From the NCBI GenBank assembly GCA_001769855.1, contig MEPP01000001.1, forward strand, positions 412,982 through 476,981: 64,000 nt of DNA, in the 5' to 3' direction. Below are positions 8,480 through 17,712 of the stretch, piece by piece. Both the position numbers and the translations under genes were made by a program. Numbering within the stretch: position 1 is the first letter of the stretch; each line of letters opens with the position of its first letter. The DNA is from Bdellovibrionales bacterium GWA2_49_15. GTDB lineage: Bacteria > Bdellovibrionota > Bacteriovoracia > Bacteriovoracales > Bacteriovoracaceae. The notes beneath the pieces were generated by a model that worked only from the letters and a program-made list of their open reading frames with translations, was not told the DNA's origin and searched no databases.

Positions 8480-10555
8480 CTAGAAATACATAACCAGGCC
8501 GCCACCCCAGGTCTGCTGGATAAAGGCCTTATTATAACCGCCGGCACCGGTGCGCTGGCGCGAGTACTCATATAAACCGTTCAACTTCCAAAATTCGCCC
8601 AGGCGATAGTTGAGAAAGAGGTTGGCGCGATAAAAGAATCCATCTTTCATATTTTCTTCCAGCCGATTGGGGTCACCCGCTCGCTGAGGCAGGGTGCTGG
8701 GTTGAAACTGATAATAGTGCCATTCCCAGGTGTACCCGCCGGTGACATCTGTTTTGGGCAGAAGATCAAGCAGGATAAGTTGGCCGCCCAGGCGATCAAT
8801 TTTGTAACGGTTCCCGGTCCACTGCTCCTTGCGCACGGAGTGCTCGTAATTCATCTGGAGATCATAAAACCGCCCCATGAAAAAACGATGGGTCAGTCCA
8901 CCGTTGTGAATATTCCCATGGTCCGGTTTGTTATATCCCTGAAAAGCACGAATCTGATAATAGACTTCGCTTAAATGTTTGCGATTAAACTGAAACCGTT
9001 CGGAAATTTTTAACCCTGAATCTTCCGTATAATAATCGTACTGCTGGCGTTTTTTATAATCGAGATACTCTGTTTTAAATTGAAAATCAAAAACCAGTCG
9101 GGCCTTCTTTTTGAAGAGATAATGTTTGTAATGGGATTCCCAGCCGAACATCATCTCCATCATGTCATTGCGTTTTATCTCCGCCACATCCCGCTCGTGA
9201 TAGACGGAGTAGAAGTGACCTTTGGGATAATGCAACCAGGTCGGACTGTGATAAAGCTGGAAGCCACCTTGGATTTTCCAATCCCAGATCATGGTGGGGG
9301 CCTGGGTGATGGCGCGCCATTCACCGTAATAATTTTCCATTGCGTTGGTGGTGAAGCGATAGTTGAGATAGGAATACACATCAAAACGCCCCAGCTCCTT
9401 AAATAAACGCAGGGCCTTATAGACCCGATCGTTAAAACTTCCGTTTAAATTCTTAAATTTTGCAATGGTTTTGGCGACGTCGTGTTCCTTGTAATCGGGG
9501 CCCAGGCCTAAGAGGGGAACAAGGCCGTGAAGCGGATCAAGCTTGAGACCATCGGGGGGAATATACTCTCCGGTGGCCGCATCGACACCACCAAACTCCG
9601 CCGGCATCTCATAGGTCTTGGTTTTGGGGTCAAAGGTTGCATCGGCGGGAGGGGCCAGATAAAAGCCGGTCTCCAAATCTAAAATTCCCCCAGAGCGAAC
9701 GCCATCCGCATTTTTTTTATCAAAGTCCTTTTCCTCTTCGGGCACCGCCTCATCCCCAGGGGGAACGGGAACCAGGGACTCATTGGTTGGCCCGGGATTT
9801 TTTTTATTTTTACGCCCCTTCAAGACCTTGCCCTTGCCACCCAGTTCTAAATTTGAATTCTGGGCCAGTAAGGCAAATTGGGTGGGAGAAAGTTTAACCG
9901 GCGCGGCCGCCTTCTCATAGCTGGGAAAGGCCCCGCTTAGCTGGCCGGGGGCCACCGCAGTGGCGCTATGGTGACGGAGATCATCCTCTAAATTCACCAC
10001 ATCTTTTTCCTGATCGATGTGCCCCATGGAATTTTTCCGATTCAGCTCCTCGCGCAACGATTCATGCACATCCTCATCACGTTTTTTAAACAGATTGACA
10101 TCGCCCTTGAAGGTGACTGTGGAGGTCACATGATTTTTGGGATTGTGAACGATGAGAAAATCCGTTCCGCGCACCCCGAGGGCCGCCGTGCGCGTTTTGA
10201 CGTACATTTTGTGACCTTCCTCTGGCACGGGCGTTTTTTCATTAACCTGGGCCCGCAACTTTCCCGCCAGCAGCTCGATCACCTTCGGCTTACCTGCCTG
10301 AACCTGGCCGATGGTCATTTTAGATTCAGGCCCTAAAGACAGGACCGAGCCGTCATCCAGCTTCAAGCGCAGCAAACTTTTTTTATCAGTGGCGATAAAG
10401 CCATCGTTTTGAAAAACATCTCCTTGCTGCAATAAGGTTTTGCTTCCTTTGGAATCGATAAGAACGGCTTTGCCTTTTAGGAGGGCAACTTCGGCCTTGC
10501 TGTATCCCAAGCTGGGAAAAAGGCAAAGTAGCAGTAAGAATATTCGAAGCATCAA
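8480..10555 (-). CDS. FecR-domain protein fused to a C-terminal outer-membrane barrel-like region
   Basis: A 691-residue exported protein (signal MMLRIFLLLLCLFPSLGYSKA). Residues about 22-150 are a FecR domain: DGSVLSLGPESKMTIG, VIELLAGKLRAQV and TRTAALGVRGTDFLI are the usual blocks. A charged, Pro-rich linker (about 200-300) follows. From about 390 to the end there are alternating aromatic strands (FDVYSYLNYRFTT, DVTGGYTWEWHYYQF, YRANLFLNYRLGEFW) ending GGGLVMYF, with a terminal Phe as in outer-membrane barrels. FecR domains usually sense or scaffold at the envelope; fusion to a barrel suggests a surface or periplasmic platform. It overlaps the Cys-repeat gene upstream by four bases (ATGA) and is followed after 40 bases by the zincin. 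Confidence 0.75.
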   Translation of the reverse strand: MMLRIFLLLLCLFPSLGYSKAEVALLKGKAVLIDSKGSKTLLQQGDVFQNDGFIATDKKSLLRLKLDDGSVLSLGPESKMTIGQVQAGKPKVIELLAGKLRAQVNEKTPVPEEGHKMYVKTRTAALGVRGTDFLIVHNPKNHVTSTVTFKGDVNLFKKRDEDVHESLREELNRKNSMGHIDQEKDVVNLEDDLRHHSATAVAPGQLSGAFPSYEKAAAPVKLSPTQFALLAQNSNLELGGKGKVLKGRKNKKNPGPTNESLVPVPPGDEAVPEEEKDFDKKNADGVRSGGILDLETGFYLAPPADATFDPKTKTYEMPAEFGGVDAATGEYIPPDGLKLDPLHGLVPLLGLGPDYKEHDVAKTIAKFKNLNGSFNDRVYKALRLFKELGRFDVYSYLNYRFTTNAMENYYGEWRAITQAPTMIWDWKIQGGFQLYHSPTWLHYPKGHFYSVYHERDVAEIKRNDMMEMMFGWESHYKHYLFKKKARLVFDFQFKTEYLDYKKRQQYDYYTEDSGLKISERFQFNRKHLSEVYYQIRAFQGYNKPDHGNIHNGGLTHRFFMGRFYDLQMNYEHSVRKEQWTGNRYKIDRLGGQLILLDLLPKTDVTGGYTWEWHYYQFQPSTLPQRAGDPNRLEENMKDGFFYRANLFLNYRLGEFWKLNGLYEYSRQRTGAGGYNKAFIQQTWGGGLVMYF

Positions 10556-11010
10556 TTATAGTAAGGGTAAGCGGAGGCACAGCTCCGATTCACCTGAAGA
10601 ACTTCTTCCAAATCATCACAGCCCATGCGGCCCAGACGGCCACAGGAGTAGCGGACGCACTCGAGATCGTAGACGCCGCGACAAGAGGTCACCAGCTGAA
10701 CCATCTCCTCGTTGTCATCGTATTCCAACCGGCCCAGGACTTGGGAGGCCACGGTGATACATTCGCCGCCCCAAACTCCGCGGCAGGCGTTCCTGATATT
10801 TTCCTGCTCACTCATATCGTCACACTCAAAACGATCAATCAGGTCACAGGCGGTCTTGAAACAACTGGTGCGAGGCGTGCAGGGGTCGACAGGAGTTGAT
10901 TTGGCGGCCTTAAAACGATAATAGTCGTGGGCCACATCATTGTAATTTGCACCGGCGAAGGCCATGGACAAATTTAACAATGCAAAGATACCAATCATGA
11001 CTCTTCCCAT
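10552..11010 (-). CDS. small exported Cys-rich repeat protein
   Basis: A 152-residue protein with a signal peptide ending around MAFAGANY. The mature part has repeated units with paired Cys and an acidic tail: TACDLIDRFECDDMSE, ACRGVWGGECITVASQVLGRLEYDD, SCRGVYDLECVRYSCGRLGRMGCDD. These look like three to four copies of a C-x(6-8)-C unit ending in LGR-x-x-x-DD. They are most likely disulfide-stabilised repeats in the periplasm or outside the cell. It starts the run that continues into the FecR/barrel gene with a four-base overlap. An alternative start is the Met at residue 5. No family name can be given. Confidence 0.65.
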   Translation of the reverse strand: MGRVMIGIFALLNLSMAFAGANYNDVAHDYYRFKAAKSTPVDPCTPRTSCFKTACDLIDRFECDDMSEQENIRNACRGVWGGECITVASQVLGRLEYDDNEEMVQLVTSCRGVYDLECVRYSCGRLGRMGCDDLEEVLQVNRSCASAYPYYN

Positions 11011-11070
11011 TCTTTACCCCTTGGAAAAAAATAAACCTGAGTAATAGAATTTTATATTGGGATCGGGATG

Positions 11071-12702
11071 TCAATGACAACGAGGATTATTTCGCCGCTG
11101 CTGAATCAATCGCAATAAGGCCGCTGACTCCTCCCGGCGATATCCGCCATTGGCCAACGTTTCTGGTTGGGTATTCCCGCTATCTATCTCCGTCAAGGGA
11201 GCACAGGCCTCCAGGAGCACGCGGGCGACATTGACCTGTTTGTTGGCAAGAGCGTGATAAAGGGCCGTGCGACCTGCCCTTCCGGGACTATTGGCCGTCG
11301 CCCCCACCTGCAAAAGGGCCTGCACGGTCTGCCGGTCCCCCTTAATCACGGCGCGAATGAGGGGGGTATTGCCGTTCATATCGTGCACATCCACATTCAT
11401 CCCCGCGCGCACAAGCATCCGCGCCCCGGCAGCATTACCGGAAGCGGCGGCAACCAGAAGGGCATTGTCCCCTTCGGCATTGCGGGGGTCGAAGGTAGCG
11501 CCGTTCTGCAGGAGATATTGGCCAATTTGATTCTGGTCGCGCCTCATGGCCTTCATCAAGGCCGTTTCTCCCGTGCGCCCGTCTGTGGCGTCCAGGTCCA
11601 CGCCCTGGGCCTTCAATTTTTTGATCGTGTTCAAATCGCCAAAGCCGCCGGCCTCGGCCATGATGCGATTCCTGCGCGCAGGTGTGGCCTCGATGCGTTT
11701 CACCAGCTCATCCCAGTTATGCCGCTCGCGAAAAACTCCTGTGGTGACGGCCTCAAGTCCTTGCCAGAGCTGGTCTTGGTTTAAATGCTTCACCAGCTCA
11801 TCAAAGGCCCGGCGACCGAAAGGTCCCATGGCATCGACGATGGGAAGCTTATTAAACGGCCCGGTGGGGATGGAAGCATCGGCGCCTTTTTCCATAAGTA
11901 ATTTAATAATGGCGGGATTATTTTTCCAGATGGCGCGGGAGAGAGCGTTGTTGCGGTGATTGCTAAGATGATTGACATTCATACCTTTGGCCAGGAGATC
12001 GCGCACGATGCGAATGTCACCCCCGTCAATCGCCATCATTAAGAGACTATTACCTTCCTCATCAGTCAGATTCCAATCCGCTCCCTGCTGCAGGAGAAAT
12101 TGGTAGGTGGAATATTTACCTTCCTTGGCCGCCATCATCAGCGCCGTCTGGTTGCGCGTGCCCCGATTGTTAATAAAACGTCGCACGTCCAGAACCGCGC
12201 GCTGGAGAAAGGCCAAGTTGCCGCCTCCGGAAGCGGACATGATCGGATTCATGCCGCCGGTGCACTCGGGGGCACGAATAACAGCGCCGTGATCCATGAG
12301 GTAACGAATCAAGGCGGCAGAACCACTCTTGGTGGCGCGCGAGAGAACATCGCCCTCGGCACCGACAGCATTGACGTCGGCCCCCGCCTCCACCAAAACT
12401 CGCACGGTGGCCAGATCCACATCAGGCCCTTCCACCGCATCCATCAGGGGGGTGCGGCCGGCGGAATCGGTTGCTTCAAGACTGGCACCTTTTTCAACTA
12501 AAACACGAATAGCGTTCGAGCGACGAAAAAAAACTGCTTCATGCATATAAACCGATCCGCGCTCGGCGAGATTCACTCCGTTAAGCAGGGTCCGCAGGCG
12601 CGGAATATTGTTATCAAAAATAGCGGCACGAATGCGCTCATCGGCACTGTCGCCCATGGCAGAAAGGGAAAATAAAATGCTCACGAGCACAACAATGCGC
12701 AT
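11071..12702 (-). CDS. exported ankyrin-repeat protein
   Basis: A 543-residue protein with a signal peptide (MRIVVLVSILFSLSAMG) and then ankyrin repeats across almost the whole length. The G-x-TPLM/ALM-A pattern recurs (GRTPLMDAVEG, NQTALMMAAKEGK, GNSLLMMAIDGGD, GETALMKAMRRDQ, GNTPLIRAVIKGD, GRTALYHALANKQ), each followed by LL-x-x-GA. A less regular stretch around residues 290-355 (FDELVKHLNQDQLWQGLE) splits two repeat blocks. Ankyrin domains bind proteins; export implies a periplasmic or secreted partner. It is on the same strand as the small Cys-repeat gene with a 60-base gap. Confidence 0.85.
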   Translation of the reverse strand: MRIVVLVSILFSLSAMGDSADERIRAAIFDNNIPRLRTLLNGVNLAERGSVYMHEAVFFRRSNAIRVLVEKGASLEATDSAGRTPLMDAVEGPDVDLATVRVLVEAGADVNAVGAEGDVLSRATKSGSAALIRYLMDHGAVIRAPECTGGMNPIMSASGGGNLAFLQRAVLDVRRFINNRGTRNQTALMMAAKEGKYSTYQFLLQQGADWNLTDEEGNSLLMMAIDGGDIRIVRDLLAKGMNVNHLSNHRNNALSRAIWKNNPAIIKLLMEKGADASIPTGPFNKLPIVDAMGPFGRRAFDELVKHLNQDQLWQGLEAVTTGVFRERHNWDELVKRIEATPARRNRIMAEAGGFGDLNTIKKLKAQGVDLDATDGRTGETALMKAMRRDQNQIGQYLLQNGATFDPRNAEGDNALLVAAASGNAAGARMLVRAGMNVDVHDMNGNTPLIRAVIKGDRQTVQALLQVGATANSPGRAGRTALYHALANKQVNVARVLLEACAPLTEIDSGNTQPETLANGGYRREESAALLRLIQQRRNNPRCH

Positions 12703-12734
12703 AGATAATCTGGCCCCCTAATCTTATCGGCCAT

Positions 12735-14849
12735 TTAGTTTTTATTATCAAGCTGCATGAATAAGTAGGTGAAATCCATGGCGATCCGCCGGATAAGCTG
12801 GTCGAGATCGGCAGAACCACCGTGCCCTCCCTCGATATTTTCATAATAGAGAACATCGTGGCCCTGCTCCTCCATCCGCGCCACCATCTTGCGGGCATGC
12901 CCGGGGTGGACCCGATCATCGCGAGTCGAGGTGTAAAAGAAAATGCGGGGATACTTCACCCCGCGCTTCACATTCTGATAGGGGGAGTAACGGCGAATGG
13001 CCAGGATCGCCTGGGCATCGGCAGGATCATCAGGATTTCCATATTCGGCCATCCAGCTCGCGCCCGCCAGCAGATGATGATAGCGAAGCATATCGAGCAG
13101 GGGAACCTGGCAGATCACGGCATTGAAGAGGTCCGGCCGTTGGACAAAAACCGCACCAACCAGCAGCCCGCCGTTGCTGCCGCCTTGAATCCCGAGATGT
13201 TTGGGCGAGGTCAATTTTTGGCGAATCAGCTCTTCCGCCACTGCGATGAAATCATCATAGGCCCGTTGCCGATTTTCTTTGAGCGCCGCTTGATGCCACT
13301 TGGGCCCAAACTCCCCTCCGCCACGAATATTGGCGACCACGTAAATGCCACCCTTATCCAACCACACTTTTCCCGCCGTGCTGAGGTACCAGGGCGTGAG
13401 GCCGATCTCAAAGCCGCCGTAGCCATACAGGAGGGTAGGATTTGAGCCATCCAGCTTAAGACCTTTTTTATAAACGACAAAGTACGGCACCTTGGTTCCG
13501 TCTCGACTGACGGCCTCTTTCTGCTCCGTCACCATCGAGCTGGCATCAAAACGCGGGGGAAGCTGCTGAACCACACGGGGCTTTTGCTTGGACTGCAAAT
13601 CTCCCAAATATAAAGAGGTGGGAATGAGGAAACTTTGAAACTGGGCGAAGTACTGATCATCAAAGGCATCAATGCTCACGATGGAAATTTCCCCATGATC
13701 AGGAAACGGAAGCGTTTCGGTGGCCCAACCTTTTTGAGTTCGCTGGGCCCGCAGCAGGCGCCCCTTCACGTTATCGAGAGTGGCAACCAGAATAAAATTT
13801 TTGCTTAATGAAACATGCTGGATTGAGGCCCGTTCACCGGGCGCATAAAGAATCTCCAAGGCCTCGTCCGGCCTGGTCAGTCGATCAAGCGGCAGAGAAA
13901 CCAGGGCCCCCTCGGGAATGGTTTTCTTACCCACTTGCCATGGGAAGCGCAGAATGGCCAAAGCGTATCCATGAAAGACGCCTTCAAAATTTGCGCTATC
14001 CGGGAAAGGCAATTTGAAAAGCGTGCCGTCTTTTTGAAGCAGAAAGTTTTCCCCTTCGTAAAAAGACTTGCGACGGGAGATAAACGAGTGAATGCCCTCG
14101 GGCCGATGAGAAGTCCAGCCGGAGAGACTCATGTCGGTCGGCTCTCCCTCCATGAGCGTTTCCGCCTGTTCCAGAGGAGTGCCTCGCTTCCATTTTTTCA
14201 CAATTCTGGGATAGCCCGAACTGGTCAGTGAGCCGGGACCAAAGTCGGTGGAGACAAGCACAGTATCCAGATCAATCCAGGCCATATCGGACTTGGCCTC
14301 CGGCAGCGCGAATCCGTCCGCCACAAAAGTGTTTCGAACCAGGTCGAACTCGCGATACAAGGCGGCGTCTTTTCCCCCGCGGGAAAGCTGCATCAGGCAT
14401 CGTTCGCCTTTGGGCGGGAGGCAATCAGCGCCGTGAAAAACCCAGCTTTCATTTTCCGTTTTGGAGAGGGCATCCACATCCAGGAGCACTTTCCACTTGG
14501 GATGAGCGCTGGCGTAGTCGGCCATGGAGGTGGTTCGCCACAGACCTTTCACATGCTCACCATCCTGCCAGAAGTTATAGACCTGCCCATGCTGATGGTT
14601 GGGAAAAGGTATTCGATCCTTAGCGGTGAGGATCTCGCGAATTTTGGGTTCGATTTCTTGGTAAATGGGTTGCTTGGTGAAAATGGCCACACTCTTTTCA
14701 TTGTGCTGGCGCGCCCAGTTCAAGGAGGCATCGGAGTAAATGTCCTCAAGCCAAAGATAGGGGTCGTCGGGTTTATCGGTCAAATGGGAGCAGGCGGTAG
14801 AAAGGAGTGAGGTCATAAGAAGGCCTTGGAGAATATGTGATTTTTTCAT
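12735..14849 (-). CDS. prolyl oligopeptidase (family S9A), lipoprotein
   Basis: A serine peptidase of the prolyl oligopeptidase family. It cuts after proline in short peptides, with a beta-propeller lid over an alpha/beta-hydrolase domain. The start chosen is MKKSHILQGLLMTSLLSTAC (ATG at 14849), a lipoprotein signal with lipobox STAC. A TTG at 14885 would only add a non-signal extension. DDPYLWLED near the N-terminus is the family opening. The catalytic set is Ser558 in GGSNGG, Asp644/645 in STRDDRVHPGH and His676 in EGGHGGS. At about 704 residues the length is normal. Lipid anchoring suggests degradation of peptides in the periplasm or at the surface, which would suit a predatory or scavenging life. 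Confidence 0.92.
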   Translation of the reverse strand: MKKSHILQGLLMTSLLSTACSHLTDKPDDPYLWLEDIYSDASLNWARQHNEKSVAIFTKQPIYQEIEPKIREILTAKDRIPFPNHQHGQVYNFWQDGEHVKGLWRTTSMADYASAHPKWKVLLDVDALSKTENESWVFHGADCLPPKGERCLMQLSRGGKDAALYREFDLVRNTFVADGFALPEAKSDMAWIDLDTVLVSTDFGPGSLTSSGYPRIVKKWKRGTPLEQAETLMEGEPTDMSLSGWTSHRPEGIHSFISRRKSFYEGENFLLQKDGTLFKLPFPDSANFEGVFHGYALAILRFPWQVGKKTIPEGALVSLPLDRLTRPDEALEILYAPGERASIQHVSLSKNFILVATLDNVKGRLLRAQRTQKGWATETLPFPDHGEISIVSIDAFDDQYFAQFQSFLIPTSLYLGDLQSKQKPRVVQQLPPRFDASSMVTEQKEAVSRDGTKVPYFVVYKKGLKLDGSNPTLLYGYGGFEIGLTPWYLSTAGKVWLDKGGIYVVANIRGGGEFGPKWHQAALKENRQRAYDDFIAVAEELIRQKLTSPKHLGIQGGSNGGLLVGAVFVQRPDLFNAVICQVPLLDMLRYHHLLAGASWMAEYGNPDDPADAQAILAIRRYSPYQNVKRGVKYPRIFFYTSTRDDRVHPGHARKMVARMEEQGHDVLYYENIEGGHGGSADLDQLIRRIAMDFTYLFMQLDNKN

Positions 14850-14933
14850 AGGGGAAAGGATAGAATGGGCACGAGAGAAGGGCAAATTTTTTTATCTGCG
14901 CCATGGATTCTTCATCAAAAAAGGTGAATGGCA

Positions 14934-15767
14934 TCAGGAGAAATGCCCCCGCGCGTGATGGGCGTGGCAAAGTAAGCGGAGATTTTCTATCGCGTGCGTC
15001 CCCCCCTGGGCATACGGTACGCGATGATGAATCTGCAAAAAATGCCGAGAGTGGCAGCCGGGATATTGGCAGAGTGCCTCTGCTTTTGCCCACAGCGCTT
15101 TTTTGATCAGTGTCGGAATCGCGCGAGTTTGATTTTTAACCTGCGCCGGCGCGGATTTGACTGTTGCGCAGGATTTTTTTCGCTTCTCCAATTCCTGGGT
15201 GCAAAGAAATTCGATCAACTCCGGCAGCTCGCGTTTTTTTGTGTGGGAAAATAAGGCCTGAAGCTCTTGCAATTTCTCCATCACGGCGTCATCAAGCACC
15301 AACGTCACCTTGGTTTGCGTTTTGGATATTTTTTGCGTTGAAGCATGCGCCGGCGCGGGTAGAAAATCCGGGGCCAGCATTTTCTCCACCTCCCCTTTGG
15401 GTTTGTTGGAAATCTCTTCCAGCAGTTGCCGCTGCTCCGGCAACGTCAGATTGTTTTCCTTAATATAACTCTTCGCTAGGCCCAGCACGGTCAAATTCAG
15501 TTCGCCGCGATCAAGTTTTTCTTCAATTTCAGGCAGCGTCGCCAGCATCCGGCAGGCGGAAATGCGCCGGCCACTCTGGTCGGGGGAGTATTTCAGCTCG
15601 TCGGTGCAATAGGCAAACATGCTGGAATATCCAAGTTCGGCATAGAGCTTGCGGCGGTCCACCTCGCGCAGATGATGCAAAACTTTCGACATAATTTCCC
15701 GCTCGCGCTCCACCAAAACCTTGGTGTCGTTTAATAAAACCTGATCGACGATGTGACGTAAATCCAT
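14934..15767 (-). CDS. HNH endonuclease (intact paralogue)
   Basis: A 277-residue protein. An N-terminal helical domain (blocks IMSKVLHHLREVDRRKLY and RRISACRMLATLPEIEE) leads to a central region with VTLVLDDAVMEKLQELQALF. A C-terminal HNH domain follows with CQYPGC, IHHRVPYAQGG and NLRLLCHAHH, the metal-binding Cys/His set. The start at 15767 is fixed by TAAGGAGGCC nine bases upstream. The same architecture is split in two frames at 4869-5596. HNH proteins of this kind occur in several copies in Bdellovibrio-like genomes; whether they act in DNA repair, defence or mobile DNA is unknown. No repeats or integrase are next to it. Confidence 0.8.
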   Translation of the reverse strand: MDLRHIVDQVLLNDTKVLVEREREIMSKVLHHLREVDRRKLYAELGYSSMFAYCTDELKYSPDQSGRRISACRMLATLPEIEEKLDRGELNLTVLGLAKSYIKENNLTLPEQRQLLEEISNKPKGEVEKMLAPDFLPAPAHASTQKISKTQTKVTLVLDDAVMEKLQELQALFSHTKKRELPELIEFLCTQELEKRKKSCATVKSAPAQVKNQTRAIPTLIKKALWAKAEALCQYPGCHSRHFLQIHHRVPYAQGGTHAIENLRLLCHAHHARGHFS

Positions 15768-16527
15768 AAGGGCCTCCTTATTTTTTACTCTTATAACACG
15801 ATAATTTCCACCAAATTTTTCTCGCAAAAACCCCCATGGCAAGCGTCGAAAATTTCTCAACACCAAGCTTGCTGAAGAAAATTCCTGAACAAGCGTAAAG
15901 GCAAAATAAAGCGCGCTGGATGCGCCTTACGCAGAGTCGTCGCACACAAAGATTTTTGCACGAAACCCACGGCGGGAACCTCGCAAGGAAAATCTTTCAA
16001 GAAGATAAAATGTTTCAAAAATGAAACACTGATCGAAGCACTGACCGGCGCAGATAAACTCATGGGATCACAATTGTGTAAAAGTCCCACGACACTTAAG
16101 AAGAATTTCAAATTATATTCCTACGTGTTTTTATTGGGTTAAAAAATTTTGTGGAAGACCGATGGTGCAAAAATTGACCTGTGGCAATTTTTCAAGGCAC
16201 TTTTCGGACGAAATCTGTAGAATCCCAGCAAATTTATCGAGGGCCATAAAAAGGGCATTAACTGCGCGGGACCATTCCGGAATCAGGCAAAACTGAGTGA
16301 CAGAATTTGCGTCAAAATGGCTTGTGAATTAGGATGTCGCTACTTCGTTTTGTCTTTTCAGATGTGATGTAGGACGTACGCTCAAGTGGCATGTAAGCAC
16401 AAATCAAAAATCTGAAAAACACCGGACTCCCATGATTGTTTAAGTGTGCTTTAGAGTTTCGCTTTAAAGTAAGGTTTCAGCCTGATCACTTAGACGCGTG
16501 GAATGCCGTCCCAAAGAGGACACGGCC
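15768..16527. other. 760-base gene-free stretch upstream of the gliding cluster
   Basis: No frame here is convincing on either strand; the longest (minus 15857-16111) lacks a ribosome site and normal composition. The stretch is AT-rich with a perfect short inverted repeat at 16011-16028 and no T-run terminator. It lies between the divergent HNH gene and the vWA lipoprotein gene, so it should contain the promoters of both. Given its length it may carry binding sites for regulators of the gliding cluster. No clear sigma-54 or sigma-70 pair could be assigned by eye. Confidence 0.5.
16011..16028. promoter_or_regulatory. inverted repeat, possible operator
   Basis: TGTTTCA and TGAAACA face each other across AAAA, a perfect 7-4-7 dyad. 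It lies about 500 bases upstream of the gliding cluster and 245 bases upstream of the HNH gene. The spacing suits a dimeric helix-turn-helix protein, but no regulator is known and the dyad is short enough to arise by chance in AT-rich DNA. Confidence 0.25.
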
Positions 16528-17712
16528 ATGGTTTTTTTGGATTGCAAGAAGTCTTCCGCAAGGAACAGCTTCATTTTGGTTTTGGTTTTGGTTGGTACTT
16601 TAGGTCTCTCAGGATGTAACCAAGAAGAGTTCTATCAGAAAGAATATCTGGAACCGCTTGGCAAACCTGCACAGAACTTAGAAGATTCCGATCTTACTGC
16701 CGACGACAAGGCCGCTCTGGCCGATGCTCAATCAGGATCGGGTTCCTCCGATTCTACGGGCGACTCTGGTTCAAATTCGGGTGGGTCTAACACCTCTGGA
16801 GATCAAGTTGGCGATAATTCTTCGGGTTCAGGCAGCTCAAGTGGTTCTGGCGTCTCATGCACCTCCGCTCAGTTCATCGACCGCTACACCCAGAATACCG
16901 AGCAAGTCGGTAAAGTGGACATCTTATGGGTTATGGACAACTCAGGCTCCATGGAAAACGAGCAAGAAGCTTTGGCCCGCAACTTTGATACTTTCATCAA
17001 TGGTTTTCTCTCACGAGGTATCGACTTCCGCATGGCCATCACAACAACGGATGCCAGCAGCTCGACGCGCGATGGTCGCTTGATCGGTCGCGTGCTCACT
17101 TCGGCAGACGCCCTGGCCAATGAAGCCGCATTCAAAAACGACTTCAAAACCTATATCAGGGTTGGTACAGGCGGCAGCGGAATTGAGAAAGGGTTACACA
17201 CATCCCTTTCTTTCCTCAAAAAAAGTGGCGGCATCTTCCTTCGCCCGGATGCCAAACTCGTCATTGTCTATATCTCTGATGAAGAGGACCAGTCAGTTGA
17301 GAGTGTCAATACACTTCTCAGTGGTATCAGTGGCTTCAAAGGCACCGTTGCTGGTGTTCGCGCCTACTCGATTGTCACAACCGAACTCATCGGCAATCAG
17401 TGGGAAACAATCGGCAATCGCTACATGAACATGTCTACTCAGACCGCAGGCATCGTCAGCAGTATCCATGAAGACTTTTATCAGATTTTGACAAACATCG
17501 GCGGAAGTATCCTCGACCTTCTCGAGAACTTCGCCACCTCCAAAAATCCAATCAGTGGTTCACTCAGCGTCTCGATTAATGGAGTTGTTCAAAATCAAGG
17601 CTGGTCTTACGATGCTGCCGATCGATTGGTAAGATTTGAAAGTAGTTACGTTCCTGCACCTGGTGCGCAGGTTGAACTCAATTACCAAGCATGTCAGGGA
17701 GTCAATCCATGA
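16528..17712 (+). CDS. vWA-domain surface lipoprotein, CglB-like candidate adhesin
   Basis: A 394-residue lipoprotein. The ATG at 16528 (AGAGGA seven bases before) gives a signal with lipobox GLSGC (Cys30). A Ser/Gly/Asp-rich flexible stalk (about 68-108) leads to a von Willebrand A domain. Its metal-ion-dependent adhesion site is visible: DNSGSM at 137-142 (D-x-S-x-S), a TTTD stretch at 172-175 and SDEED at 250-254. A beta-rich tail with C-terminal Cys follows. It overlaps the barrel gene by four bases and heads a cluster of Glt/Agl-like genes. In Myxococcus, CglB is a vWA-domain outer-membrane lipoprotein adhesin of the same machine. Orthology is inferred from domain and position, not from alignment. 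Confidence 0.75.
   Translation: MVFLDCKKSSARNSFILVLVLVGTLGLSGCNQEEFYQKEYLEPLGKPAQNLEDSDLTADDKAALADAQSGSGSSDSTGDSGSNSGGSNTSGDQVGDNSSGSGSSSGSGVSCTSAQFIDRYTQNTEQVGKVDILWVMDNSGSMENEQEALARNFDTFINGFLSRGIDFRMAITTTDASSSTRDGRLIGRVLTSADALANEAAFKNDFKTYIRVGTGGSGIEKGLHTSLSFLKKSGGIFLRPDAKLVIVYISDEEDQSVESVNTLLSGISGFKGTVAGVRAYSIVTTELIGNQWETIGNRYMNMSTQTAGIVSSIHEDFYQILTNIGGSILDLLENFATSKNPISGSLSVSINGVVQNQGWSYDAADRLVRFESSYVPAPGAQVELNYQACQGVNP

Noticed and set aside
7234..8571. Longer start for the zincin at 8571
   Set aside because: The added 44 residues overlap the FecR/barrel gene and hide the signal peptide that begins at 8439.
11167..11784. 205-residue plus-strand frame opposite the ankyrin gene
   Set aside because: It is a mirror of the ankyrin repeats, with no start signal or family match.
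15857..16111. 84-residue minus-strand frame in the leader of the gliding cluster
   Set aside because: No ribosome site, no domain and odd composition; treated as chance.
16381..16400. Possible sigma-54 promoter (TGGCAT...GCAC)
   Set aside because: The GG-to-GC distance is 7 bases rather than 10.
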